Shown piece by piece: positions 25,741-38,086 of a stretch of DNA of 64,000 nucleotides (positions are counted from its first letter, which is position 1; each line of letters starts with the position of its first letter). This DNA comes from Breviolum minutum Mf 1.05b.01 (lineage: Eukaryota; Sar; Dinophyceae; Suessiales; Symbiodiniaceae). The translations under genes were made by a program, and so were the position numbers. The notes beneath the pieces were generated by a model. It was not told the DNA's origin, ran no database searches, and saw only the letters and a list, made by a program, of their open reading frames with translations. The DNA is taken from positions 1-64,000 of the forward strand of contig DF239620.1 in NCBI GenBank assembly GCA_000507305.1, written 5' to 3'.

Positions 25741-27590
25741 GTCAAAAGACAAAAGAAACTGGGGTAAATTTATGTGGGGCAGCATTTTTGTTAACTTGAG
25801 CCCTAGTGATAAGTGGTTCTGCGGCTGTGATAGAAGGGGGTTGTGGCAATACTTTTTCAATGGGTCTGCTTAGTTTGACGGGTCAGCCGGGTCAAGGCGT
25901 CTCAGGCACCTTCAGGTTTTATATTCGATAGTCAAACAGTTAGAGGTGTGTACTTCAAACCTCCCCTCGTTGATGAGGAAACATCTTGAACAGTTATGAT
26001 GTCTGTAGAAATCTGACATTTTCCTCATCTAAACCTCACTTTGAGCCGTTCGAGCACAAAGGACTTCCACGGCTGTGCACACACGGGCGCCAAGTGCCTT
26101 GATCTCTGAAAGTGACTTGGTATTGAAAGACAACTACCTTTGTCTGACCCAACATTTAGTGACGACCTTTAGATTTTTCAGATGCACAACTCTTAATGCC
26201 TATGGCGATTGCCTTTGAAATGAAATAAACTCTTCAGGTGGCTTTTCTTGAGTTCCGCACTTCGCACAAACTAGTGTAGTACAGGAAGGTGAAGTTGCTG
26301 ACACTGTGAAAGCTTAATCCCTAGAACATTGTTTCATTTTCGATTTGCGAGTAATACAGTAAGTAATCTTTGCCACCCTTTCCTGTTGTCACAGCACTGC
26401 ACAACTATTTGCTTTTCGATTCTGCATAGTGTCAGTGCTTCTTCAATAATTTTTCATTCTGCCATGCTTGTTTCCTGTGGCCCATGTTTGGATGTTCAGG
26501 CACTTTCACCAAAACACCGCTGGTAGGACTGTTAGTTCTCTTCCATCCCTGATGCAATACATCTCAGGTGCCAGTGTCTTTGCAGAAACCGAAGCCGGCT
26601 GTGGAGATGATGCTATGAAAAATCGTGTGCAAGGCCAAACCTGGGGGTAGAATGGAGGATGAAAGAGTCTCACACTCAATTGGGGAGATCGTGAAAATTT
26701 GAAAGAAAGCATCGTGATGATTGGGCCCCTGTGATGGATTGTGCTGTCAAGCTATGGTGAAAGGCTTCAGAGTTATTTTGAAATATCACCTGGAGTGCAG
26801 ATAGATTTGCAATAACTGACATGTTTTAACCTTCACTTTGTTACGTTTGGCAATCCTTGAAATACCTTGAAATGATATCGGGTAACCTTTTTGCATCCAG
26901 GAAGTTTGAACAGGGGAATTTGTTTTTTTGACGCTGGCACATCATTTACTTCAAGGCTGTCCTACTTTGTGTGTTCAGCAAAAGTAACGAGGTGCCGCTG
27001 TATGGAGTCCTTGTAGCTAGACTTTTCTCAATTCCACTGATGCACTAGTCCTTTTGAACAAACGGGCCTAGCTTTGCAAAGATCATAAGAGCGAAATAAA
27101 CATGTTCTTAGAAAAAGTCGTTTTGCTAGAGATGGCAGTTTGATGGAACTTCCTCAAAGTGGATGGGTTCCCTCTGTGATGAGACTGAAATGGTCCGCCA
27201 GACATCCCTCATCACGAAATGAAAGCAGCTCTGACCTTTGCATGGCGACCTTGTTCCAAAACGGGCCGTCTTGAAAACTCATAATCTGTAAAAAAACGCA
27301 GAGGGGCCATAGTACACCTGTCATTTGCGCTGACATGTCTTAAGACTCGATCTTAGCAACCACACTCTCTAGTCTATATTCATCAGTGAAACTGCAAATA
27401 GACTTGACGTTCAACAGGGGGTTCTCCTCCACACTTTCAGTCCACAAAGTCACGAACGAAGACTTCCAAACTCTGCATCATTCTCCAGATAGCGGTAGCC
27501 ACATCAATTCTTACTTTCAATATGGTTGGGCTATGTTGCCGTGCCGGGGTGGAGTGCTGTGCCCAAGGGCCATGTGAGGGTACGTGTACG
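25741..27590. other. no supported gene
   Basis: Isolated coding-like runs occur (for example VPVSLQKPKPAVEMM after CATCTCAG near 26566), but none links in phase to a neighbour. Nothing else was recognised. Confidence 0.4.
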
Positions 27591-27599
27591 TGTACGTGT

Positions 27600-27680
27600 A
27601 CGTCTACTACTTCTGCTGCTGCTGCTACTACTGCTGCTGCTCCTACTACTACTACTGCTGCTACTGCGACTACGACTACG

Positions 27681-27711
<31 letters not shown>

Positions 27712-27783
27712 CTACTCCTACTCCTACTCCTACTCCTACTCCTACTCCTACTCCTACTCCTACTCCTACTCCTACTCCTACTC

Positions 27784-27816
<33 letters not shown>

Positions 27817-27949
27817 TTACTACTACTACTACTACTACTACTATTACTACTACTACTACTACTACNTACTACTACTCCTACTCCTACTCCTACTCCTACT
27901 CCTACTCCTACTCCTACTCCTACTCCTACTCCTACTCCTACTCCTACTC

Positions 27950-27982
<33 letters not shown>

Positions 27983-28010
27983 TTACTACTACTACTACTA
28001 CTACTACTAT

Positions 28011-28042
<32 letters not shown>

Positions 28043-28060
28043 TTACTACTACTACTACTA
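27600..28060 (+). repeat. CTA/CTC trinucleotide microsatellite with one N
   Basis: Long (CTA)n and (CTACTC)n arrays with regular CTATTA interruptions. The pattern of CTACTC block followed by CTA block occurs twice, on either side of a single N at 27866. Open frames in all phases (poly-Thr, poly-Leu, poly-Tyr, poly-Ser) come from the repeat. The N and the mirrored layout suggest that the array was assembled imperfectly and its true length is unknown. Confidence 0.9.
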
Positions 28061-28125
28061 AAGAATATTGCAGTTCTTTGTTGCATCGTTTTTCATGCTG
28101 TCTGGCGGCTTCCAAACCAAACCAG

Positions 28126-31100
28126 TTTCCTGTATGTAAACTGGGAAGCGGTGGCCTTCGTTTTGGATGCGGCCAGGACCCCGGAAGGCTTCCCGCCGCC
28201 GATCGCAGTCCGCGCACGCGACGGAGGAAACTCTGGGTCAGCCGCTTCACTTTTCTGATGGAAGAAGCGAAAGTTGATAGTATCATACAGTGATACACCG
28301 GTGCCAAACAAGTTTTTCAAATCAGCATTCATACAATTTTTTGTTTAGATACTATCTTTTTCTTCGAGGACTCTCATGACCAGACCTGGTTTGTCAGGCC
28401 TCAGCAGAGTGCCAAAGGATTTGCCCCTCCCCCCGGAAACGAGAGTATAAAGCTTCGGATTATCCCAAAGCTCCCCTCCATTGAAACATTGAAACAGGCC
28501 GAATCTTTGGCTGTGAGGCGGCAATGTTTTTCCTTTTCGAGCGGGGGCTTGGTGGCTCGCGGTGGTGGGGAAATTTAAGGGAGTGATGCTATCACCAGCT
28601 GAGGGCTGAGGTCATGTACATCCCTTGATCTGATTGATGAAAGCAACATCTATAAAGGCAAGCGGCTGATGCTTGGCTAATGCTTGGCCAAGAAGTGCAA
28701 CTTCTACCCTTGAGATTGTTTTACTTGCATTTTTCAAGCACCTTTCCATAGGATGATGCCATAGTCCAAGTCTCAACCTCCGGGGGAGGCTGGCTCGACT
28801 AGAGCAGCAGCGAGCAGTCGATTTGCAACAGCTTCGATCTGCAGCTTGGCAAGGTTGTGGATATGTGGATATGACATTGCACAACATGGAGATATGGAGT
28901 ATGAATATTTCCAAAAATAACTATGACTATGCCTTCATATTGAAATGACTCTCTATATATATATATATATATATATGGTGAATCTATATATTGCATGAAT
29001 TGCATGTACATGATAAATATATGTAGATGAACATGAGCGCACATATCTGCCACATATGTAGGTACTGGCATTCTGGAAATGGGTGCAAGCATGTATGTGA
29101 GTGTGCTCAGTGGTGAAATGTGCATAGGCATGCAGGGAAGCATGCATGGGTGTTTGTGTGTGACATTTGTGTACAATTCTTGACACACTGGTACAATATG
29201 CAGCTCGTATACAGCTAGTGTAGGTGCGTGATTTGTATGTCCATATGACTGCAAAGTCCATTATGATAAGCAAGCGGTCCGGCAAGGAATATGTTTCAAT
29301 CAGACATCACATGTGGAGAGCCAGGGCTTTGCAGTAAGTTAGACGTCCTGAATGTTCAGCTTTGAATTTGGAGGGTGTTATCGCAAGATGACGCGCTAGC
29401 TGCGAACAAACTTTTTAGACAAGAGATTCGATGCTGTGAGTAAATCTTGAAATGATTGCATCTCTAGCGGTCTTGACTGGATTTTTCGGTACCAGGCAAC
29501 AGGGTTCAGTGTGAATTGAGAATATCAGATTCGGAGAACCTAGCAATCACCCATCGAAATCCATTTGCCCTTGAAACCCGCACATTCAAACTTCCACAAA
29601 ATGCAAAGGAGTTGAGACAGCAGATTCTGGATGAGTTGAAACCAGAACTGCAGGCAGGCAATGGGTGAATTTTTTGTCGGTCTGCTGGTGGGTTGGGATC
29701 CTGTCCATCCTATGTGTTTTTAGCAAAAAAGGCCCGGGAGGTTTGAGGAGCTTTTGGTCACTAAGGGGCTAACATGTGGAACGCCACTTTTATTGTCTTC
29801 ATGGTCAACTGGTAGACTAACATGGGAGTTGAGTGAAGGGCAACAAGGTAGTTTAGGGTTGGCTGCTTGGTTCAAAATGGTTTTGATTCGGTCACTGGCA
29901 GTGGGGCCACTTGGGTTGCCCTGCAGCTTTCCAACTGAGGTTATTTTGAAGCTTTTTGAAGTGCATTGATAGTGATTGGATGATTTGATCATCAATATTT
30001 CCAGGGTCAAAGGTGTGAATGTCTGGGCCCCCCTTCGAACAAATTGTCAGAAGTTGTGCTCCTTAAAGGTGAAGTTCTAAGGCAAAAAGATGGCACGGAG
30101 AGCTCCAAATGGCTCCGGTGCACCTGCAGCTTTCTACTCAAGTTAGAGAGCTGCGCAGCCAAAACATCTTGTTCACTTTGAACCGCTTTGGCGTGTTTTC
30201 CACATGGCTCCAAAACATGGAAGCTTGTGGGCCGTCCTTCTCCATACGTTAGCATTTGTTGCAGATGGTCAAAGTTCCATGCCATTCCAACGGGGTGGGA
30301 GGAAGGGGACCTATTCCAGAAGCTTAATGCTTGTGACTCCGAATGACGCAAGAAATCGCCGCTGTACTTGGGATATAATGTCTTTCTTCATCACTAGTTG
30401 ACCAACATGGGTGTGGTGTGGCTCAAGATTATTCAGCCCCCCAGGCTCAGTTTTGAGCCATAGCAAATAGCCAAATTAAAAGGATTTTTGTACTTTTGTC
30501 TAATTGAAGCAAAGACATCAACAACCTCAGTTGGATGATAAGATCCTAAGGGCTCACAGAGGGCTTTGTCAAGAATTGTTTTTTTAACCTTTTGCGCAGC
30601 AACCACCTTAAATAGATGGAGTATGATCTTCCCAACAGGGATTCGAAGGATTTGAATCCATCGAACCAGACAACATGTTCCACATATTTTGTTTCTCAAA
30701 CATTGCAACGCTAGAGTTATGAGGGCTGCCACTTTTGCAGTTGAATGCAAAACCACCAAAGGCTGTGCGGAGCTTCCAGAGGCTTCGAGCCTCGCCCCCG
30801 AGTATTCGGCCAGCCGAAGTTCTTGCTTAGTGCAGAGGCGCGTGGATGACAAGAAAACTGAAAGCAATGCCTTTGGGTCTCCATTTTCCCTTCAGCAACA
30901 GCAATGCCACTCGGAGGGTGTCAAGAATCCAGGATGAGGAGGGTTCGGCGTTTTCTCCATGACCTGGAGAGTGGCTTTTAAAACATTTACTGTAATTTGA
31001 ATATGATGAAATGGTGCAGTAGAAATAAACCACCCTTAGGAAGGACACCCATGATGCCAGGATGCCATGGTATGGGTCAGCCTCCGATAGCCTCCGAAAC

Positions 31101-34100
31101 TCCAAACTTGTAGGAAGACAAGAAACAGAAATCCGAAGAGAGACAGGCAAATTCCCTTTCCTCAGAAAGGGATCACCAGCAAATAATGATGCAAAACAAT
31201 CAATCTGCAAGATCATTTGAAATTCTTTCGTTGCGAGTTGTCAAGACTCATCAGGATTCTACCCCTAGCAATCTAGTATCTTTGGGTGACTGCAACTCAT
31301 GTTGTTTTAGTCTACTCGCCCGTGTTTGGTTGCTGGTGTTACTTTTCAGTATCTTGAACCTTTCACCGTTGCGTCATTTCGCAAAGGTGTTGCGGAGTAT
31401 GTCTCAAAGGTCAGGACGATTTTGCCTGACTATAATCTGACGGGCCGACGCTTTGGTGGGAAGATTGGAGGGTCAAAGCCTCAACATCCACCCATTCTGG
31501 GAGCTGGCTTTGGATGCTTGACCGAAACCTGGGTGGAGTTGGGATCCACCTCTTTGGATCCCTCCAATAGGGTGAAAAAAGGGAAGGACGTCACGTTTAG
31601 TTTTTTTTTTCAACCCCTTCAAACTCCTATTTGCTGATTCAGAATTTGATTCTGAGTCAAAACTTCCCACCATTTTTCCACAGCTCTGCTTGTCTGGTTG
31701 AAAACAGATGGAGTTATTGTTTCCAAGGTTCAACAGCTACACGGTCTCTCACAGCTTTTGGACAACAGTTGGGACTTAAGGTGCATGGAAAACTGCATCG
31801 AAGGGTTGATGGTGTAGGGGCTCACCGTCTACAGGGTTTGTTTAGGTTGGAAGGGCATGAGCACGTACACATTTTTGGAAAAGATCCACATGGTTGAAGT
31901 TTTCAGAGTTTGCTTGACTTCCTGACAGCCAGTGGAAAGTCTCACAAATGGATCGTGTTTTCCATGAGATGGCTCGACAAAGGTCACCTGACATGGGATG
32001 GTCACTTGTCCAACCACTGTAACCCCAATGTGGGTGCCAGGTACACCACTACTTTCCAGGCGCCGATAAGAGATGGCAATTCCTAGATGACCTGCTGTTC
32101 CTTGGCACTACAAAGAAGCGGTCAATTGACATGGATGAGGTCATCAGTTGTGATGGGTTTCTAAATTTGAATGTCGCAATTTGTTGGCATTTTTTTTTGC
32201 AATGAAGATGGTGCACTCAAAATCCTTGCAGGGGCACCATGCAAGATGAGAAGCAAATATCTATGTAATGATTCACCAGTGGTCTGATGAATCCCCATCT
32301 CCCGCCTAAAGCATCCCAGTTGAGAACGGAATGATGATTGCTGTTTCTTAAAACCCCGTTACACATGTCTTTTGGAAAGCATGCTCCTTCAGCTAACATG
32401 GGAGAGCATTGGAAGCTTACCAAAGGCTAACGCAGGCTACCAAAGGCTGCAACAAAACAGCAGGGAAGCAAAGAGGCTAAGACAAGCTACCAAAGGCTAC
32501 AGAAACCCCAGGGCTAAAAAAGGCTAGCACAGGCTAGAAAAAACTAGAACAAGCTAGATTCTTCCTTTGGGCTTGGAGTTCACTTAGTTTCTTTCAGCTC
32601 CAATTCATTTCCCGTGATTGAAGAGCCATATGCTGGGCGTCTTTGACTGTTGTTGAGTTGTCCGCAACACCTGGCTGTCTGATTTGGTCAGCAATTTATT
32701 ATCAGTTCATTCCTTTTACGATTGCGTTTTTGAGTTCGGTTCGACGCTTATTACCCAGTGAACATCCCTGCTGTTTCGTTCGTTTGTAGAGGTACTAGGT
32801 ACTTGCCCTAACTCATGCCGCCCTACCAAAACTCGTGCCATTGTGCGTGCCCGCAGGGTTTTGTTAGGTTTTTGTTGATTTTGTGATTTTTTGAATGTTG
32901 CATGATGTGCTTAAAGTCTGCGTGCCCGCAGTGTTTGGTGAGGGCTGAAGGTGTTGTCATCAATCACTATGCGGGAGACTTTGAAATGTATACATGTTCA
33001 AAGGAAGTTTAGGAGTCAAAAGTCCGACAATATGGACAGATGAAAAGCAGAGAAGAGAAGAGTAGAAGAGAGGAAGAGAAAGAGTTAGAAGAAAACAGAT
33101 ACGGGTGCAGAGCCTGGATCTCGTTCCCATCTCGTTCCGATCTCGTTCAGCATCTCGTTCTGATTCCTTCTTCTCTTAAATTTTCCATGCTGTGATGAAT
33201 GAGCCGTGCGCAGTGTGATTTGCTGTCGTTGGTGTGAGAGGTGGAATGAATTTTCTGTGTGTTCTACACAGTGTGCGCATGGTTTGGTTAAGACTTGGGT
33301 CAGTGGGTGGTGTGCTGAATGAGCCGTGCACAGTGTGATTTGCTGTTGGTGGTGTGAGTTTTGGCGATGGCGTGAGATTCGGTTTTTCTGCGTGCCCGCA
33401 GTAGTGGCGTGAGTTTTGGGTAGATGGCGTGAGTTAAGGCCACCACCAAGTACTTGAGAAGAGCTGGCACATCGCATTCAAAGCTGAAAATCCTTTCAGA
33501 ATAATTGGTTGTATTGGTTTTGGAGACTTTGACCCGGGAGTGTCATGTCCCTTATCGAAATAATACTCGTATTGAACTGTTGTCCAAGTTTACTATCCTT
33601 TGTTTGTTCTCAAGGGCTAGGTGGCAGCAGTGTTTGTGGTGCATCGTGAAACTGCTTTTTTTTCTAAGGACAGCAAATTGCACGAGTAGAGCGCAGCTGG
33701 ATGAAACAGATTTCCAAGGTTTAATTGAATCAGGACCTGGCGCCGTGATACCATGGAAACCAGCTAGCGTAATCCAGCATGACTTGTGTAGGCACTTGTC
33801 CACACCTCAGAGTGCAAGATGCACCGGACCTTCTTTCACCTGGGACTGTGATAGTCTTGCCCCTCACGATCCATCGGCGATTTCTATTCTGAAAAATGCA
33901 AGAGAAATGACTGAGTCACTTGCTCGGCTCTGTCTCCCAGCTGTTGACGGCAGGACACCAGATGTTATTGGATACACCTATGGCAGAGCTATTCCTGGAT
34001 TTCTATTCTGTATCCCCGGAATCAAAGGTGGTTTCTGCTGAGTTGTTCAAAAAGGGGTACACTATCATAATACACTGGATACACCCAGTACATGGACATG

Positions 34101-36963
34101 GAATCTGACAACTTTCAGGCCATATTTACTATTGTGATGAGGTGGGTGGGCTGGAGTCGAGTCAAGTCTCAAAATCGCCGCAGGTGATTTTGACCTTGCG
34201 GCCCGCGCAAAGCTGGGCAGAAAACCGCCGAAAGTCACGTGGCGAAACAGAGAACCGCGAGTGTCAAGGTCTCTTCAAGATCTAAGGTTTAAGGACCATA
34301 AATTGGATCACATCAACAACTTTTTTTGTGTCCTTTTTGGTTCGCCAAAAAAGGACTAAATCATACTAAATCCAGATTCCATCCCACTTCCAGATAGAAC
34401 AAGCAGTTTCCTGACCGAGGAATCACCCGGACACTGCCTGGCCATTGCAGTCACCCTGTGAACGACGAGTGGCCGATCTTTCCGTCCAGGAGATTCCTTA
34501 GGTATCAGCCAAAGAGAAACTACCATTATCTTCGTAAAACAAACATCTGCCATGATAAGTCAAAGTGATAATGACTGCTTCCAGGTAACATCTTCAAGTG
34601 CAGGCGAAAGTTCGCCAAGCTTTGGATCAAATCAGATTGAAGATGATTGAGAGCCACTTTGATGGGTTGCAAGAGCCCAATTTTGAGCTGCATTCCAACC
34701 TTCAAGGTCAACATTCTGCTGGTGCTTTCCCTTTGTGCCGATGCCAGGACGCTGTAAAGCTCTTCGAATGGCACACGACCTTAGTCCGGTGCATTGTGCC
34801 CTCCGAGAATTTGCTGGAGATGTGGGGCCCGGGCTTGGGCAAGTCCTTTGTAGCCACAGAAATGGGAAAGCAACAACATAAGCAGGTGGCTTCTTCAAGC
34901 AGCTAAGTGTCGTTGCTTAGGCATTTTGGTCAAAGCTCCTAATGCTGGGCACTCGCATAAATCTTTGCACGGTGCAAGGAAAGTAAGACTGGAAGCCTCC
35001 TGATGTTTTTCATGCAATTTGAGGAGTTCAGACCTCGATAAAACACTTTATCATCATCATTTTCCAATGTGGTCCCAGAAGCTACTATTCCATATTATTC
35101 CTCTTTCTCCAAAGTTTGAAACAATTTTGACGGTGTCCTACCATTGATTGCAACTGCAAGTAAGGGCCAGATTGAAGGTGCTCACATGCGCGTGCTAGGA
35201 GGTAGATCCTTTCAATTCTTTGGTGGATTCGATGCGCGTGGCAAAGTTTCTCGGTGCGCCCACTGACCACTACGTGCCATTCCCACACGTAGGGAAAGAA
35301 GTGGATCAATCAAGCAGCTTGGCAAACGATGTCCCATTGTGCTGCTGGATTTTGCTTTGTGCCGAGGGGTCTGTTGATTTGTGAGGCTGGAGCGAAGCCA
35401 GACCTCTTTCCCGTATGAATTGCACCCTTCAAATTTTGTTCTGGACTGTAACAAGAATGGCTATAAAAAGTCGGACTCAGCAATTGCCTTGGACCTTTAA
35501 ACTTTAAACCGCCATGTCACTGTCCCAAACACTCAGAGGCTTTTTCAATGCCTCAGAATTTAAGCTGATCTTTTTTAGACCTGACAATTTGCATAAAGCT
35601 TCAACTTGGAAATTTGAGCTCAAAACCCTCCAAGGTGTTTCAGAGCTAAACCCTGGGACCTCCAAAAGTGTGTTGCCGTTGCCCCTTGATTCAACAGGTC
35701 TCCATGAGAAGGCTGAGGCGCCTGGGAAGCAGGATCAAGATGCTTGCGGATGGAGGTCCAAGGGTATCACCTCCCAACAGTCAACACCAATTGCCTGGTA
35801 TGCCTTTAGATTCTATCAACATGTGTTTCCCTTTTAGTGGCCCTTATAAGTGCTCCTTTTTTATTTGAAGACAAATATGAATGAAATCCCTGGTGTGGTG
35901 TTGCAAGATTTTAAAACCTGGACAGTGGCCGGTGCCGATTTCTTTGAGTTGAAAGACTAGAGAGTTTAGAGTTGTTTATGGATCGATTACCTCTTAAGCT
36001 GGCATCTTGCGTTTGGAGCAAATCTTCCATGCCATTTGCCCATTTGCCTTGAAGATGGCGTCGAATCAAGGAAATGCGCAAATGCGCCCTGGAGATTTTT
36101 TTAAAGATCACAGCTGGTACTAGAGATTCCTGAGCCTCAGGCATCATCCAAAACATCTTGAAGCGGTTGAACTCCATGGGGAAACTCGCGATACAGGGAA
36201 TGCGACCCAGGAGTGAAGGGCAGGTCTTGTAGAATGGTGTTTCCCTGTGGCCTGACCACCAAAATAAACTTGAGCGATTTTGCAAGAGAATATCTGGGAA
36301 TCACATTTGGTTTCGATTGCGAAGCTTATATACACGTGAGCTTATGTGAGCCTCATGTATATATTATTATTATACATACATATATATATATAATTATCTG
36401 ATATATATGTACATCTTCTTGAAGTGAAAGCTGAAGTGGAAACGAATCATCCAAGCCCCTTTCAGGTGCTATATCATCTATGTTTTTCTCAGAAAGTGAC
36501 GGGTTACGTGCTTTTTCCTTTAGTGTTGAGACCGTCAAAACCCTTCCTCGCCACCCACAGGACCCGCTGTATCTCCGTGAAGCATCTTTGTCCAAGTAGT
36601 GAATCTGATAGCTACTGCCGGGCCTCTAGCAGCTGGCAGCTTCTGGTAGCTTGTGAAAAACAGCTGAGCCAGAAAAAACAGATGTGTTGTGTGTTGTTAT
36701 GCCATTCCAAGCGGAGTATTAGGTCTTTATTGGTCAACAGAAAGGAACTCTGGCTCAGCGAATGCCGTGTGTGAATACTCACAGAAGATGCCCAAACAAA
36801 AGGATGCAGTTGAGGTCTTGTATGGTATAAGCTTTCCCGGTGTCTATTCTTTCCCGTGAAAATGGAGTTGTCATTTTCCTGGCAAAAGTTTCGGTAATGC
36901 AAAGTGCTTTCAAGTCGAATTGTCCAGACGCTGCAGGCGCTTCAGCTGGAGTTGGAATGCCCA
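28126..36963 (+). CDS. unrecognised multi-exon protein, partly coiled-coil
   Basis: Function not recognised. A chain of seventeen phase-consistent exons: 28126-28236, 28398-28520, 28771-28853, 29544-29653, 30762-30818, 31350-31386, 31684-31780, 31909-31982, 32060-32139, 33941-34027, 34604-34706, 34760-34821, 35199-35368, 35712-35755, 36141-36223, 36531-36595 and 36915-36963, about 480 residues. Sample segments: VAFVLDAARTPEGFPPP, LRGRLARLEQQRAVDLQQLR (coiled-coil-like), KELRQQILDELKPELQ, WLKTDGVIVSKVQQLHGL, KSHKWIVFSMRWLDKG, RWQFLDDLLFLGTTKKRS, QMLLDTPMAELFLDFYS, KVRQALDQIRLKMIESHFDG, LRMAHDLSPVHCALREF, GAPTDHYVPFPHVGKEVDQ and RIVQTLQALQLELECP. No membrane helix was seen. GC donors at 28521 and 29654; the rest are GT. 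Exons 31350-32139 and 33941-35368 are the most convincing. The start and end are missing, and the chain could be two genes. Confidence 0.45.
28948..28977. repeat. (TA)n microsatellite
   Basis: About 28 bp of alternating TA, inside an intron of the multi-exon gene that spans 28126-36963. Confidence 0.9.
32417..32560 (+). repeat. imperfect repeats built on GGCTA and AAGCTA
   Basis: Repeated words of the form GGCTACCAAAGGCTA, with variants such as AAGCTACCAAAGGCTAC and AGGCTAGCACAGGCTAG, lie within the intron between 32139 and 33941. The unit length drifts, so it is not a simple tandem array. Confidence 0.55.
32843..33401 (+). repeat. three copies of a short palindromic word plus a direct repeat
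   Basis: TGCGTGCCCGCAG occurs at about 32843-32856, 32918-32931 and 33388-33401. In the last two it is extended to CTGCGTGCCCGCAG, a 5-bp stem (CTGCG/CGCAG) around TGCC. Between them, a segment beginning GAATGAGCCGTG and containing CAGTGTGATTTGCTGT is repeated exactly 120 bp apart (33191-33238 and 33311-33358). Four ATCTCGTTC words lie at about 33118-33165. All are inside an intron of the gene that spans 28126-36963. Confidence 0.6.
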
Positions 36964-38086
36964 GTGGGGCCTGCATTCCGAGAGCCATTAGATAGTATGG
37001 AATATTGATGCCAAAGTTCTTTAAAGGTCAGGAAGAACTACTAGAAGCTGTTGTAAAACAAAAGCAAACGCGTGAGCAACTTAGGACTTTTTCTTTAATC
37101 TCCCATGGAAGAGTCATTTGTCCATACTTATCTTATGTCACAAACATTACAACATGAACCAATAGTACAAGCTACATAAAAGGGAACTTCCCCTACTTTG
37201 GGTGAACAAATGAGACATTCAAAAGCAGCAGCTTGGGTGAAAAAAAGTTACAGGCAGAGTGGAGACTTCCTAAAGCGCCAATTCGAGCTGCAACTGCGAG
37301 GTTGGGTCCCGTGGGTAGGTCAACAGTTCAGGGTGTTATCATGTAAAGGGGTGTGTTCCTAGGAAATATCTCCCACAAATACGTGCTAGGATCCAAACAA
37401 CCTGAAATGGCCGAGCGCCAGACAGTCAAGTCTTGAGGAATAGTGAAGCAAACAATTTTTGTGGGGGTAGAATGTGGGAAGCTCACCTTTCAAGCACTCA
37501 ATGGGCTGAGAGTCCCGATCTTTGAGGGAGATTGAGGCTTTGACCCCCCAGTGAGATCAAGAAAGGTGTGGATGGAAACAGGTGCCAAGAACGTCTGGCC
37601 ATTTCAACTTTTTTAAACCTTGTACCGGAGAGTATATCTCTTTATGCTCAAAGTAAGGAACTGATGGTTTCAAAAGCAAAGCATGTTTCACCCCCACTTG
37701 CGTACAGGATGCAATGCAACAAGCCAATGGTGGTTCAAACACGAACTAGAGAAGGTTGCAGATGTGTTCTTCCGAAAAAAATAATCCGAGGAAGGCAGAA
37801 GAAAACGATTCGGAGCTGATACCTCATGTAGGCAGTCATCTAGGGTTCAAGCTATCTTCCAGGAGTCAAAGGCAGGCAAATGCGAAGGACATGTCATTTG
37901 AAGAGTTTCCTCTTCCCATGAATATGTAAGGTATATACAGTATATATATATAGTATATACTACATACATAATATACTTGTACACATGTATTGTACTCTAT
38001 GGAGTAGTGTATCACTTGACCTTCTTCCTTCCATGCCTTTTAACGAGGCAGTCCCAGCCATGGATTTTACTTGTATTTTTTGCCAG

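Noticed and set aside
27522-28307. ORFs of 179-258 codons on both strands
   Set aside because: Low-complexity products of the CTA/CTC repeat; only the downstream part from 28126 is read as an exon.
30411-30432. Match to the end of the dinoflagellate spliced leader (TGGCTCAAG)
   Set aside because: Only nine bases match and the rest of the leader is absent; a match this short is expected by chance in 64 kb.
30433-30867. 144-codon minus-strand ORF
   Set aside because: Reads fairly well but shows no motif, opposes all other genes, and overlaps the + strand exon at 30762-30818, which fits its neighbours in phase.
31835-31892. Possible exon LGWKGMSTYTFLEKIHM
   Set aside because: Using it would require a 14-bp intron before the next exon; joining 31780 directly to 31909 is in phase and gives a normal intron.
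33505-34041. 178-codon + strand ORF
   Set aside because: A different frame at 33941-34027 has a clean acceptor and donor and fits its neighbours; the long ORF has no motif.
35911-36285. 124-codon minus-strand ORF
   Set aside because: Overlaps a phase-consistent + strand exon (36141-36223), and no partner or motif supports the minus strand.
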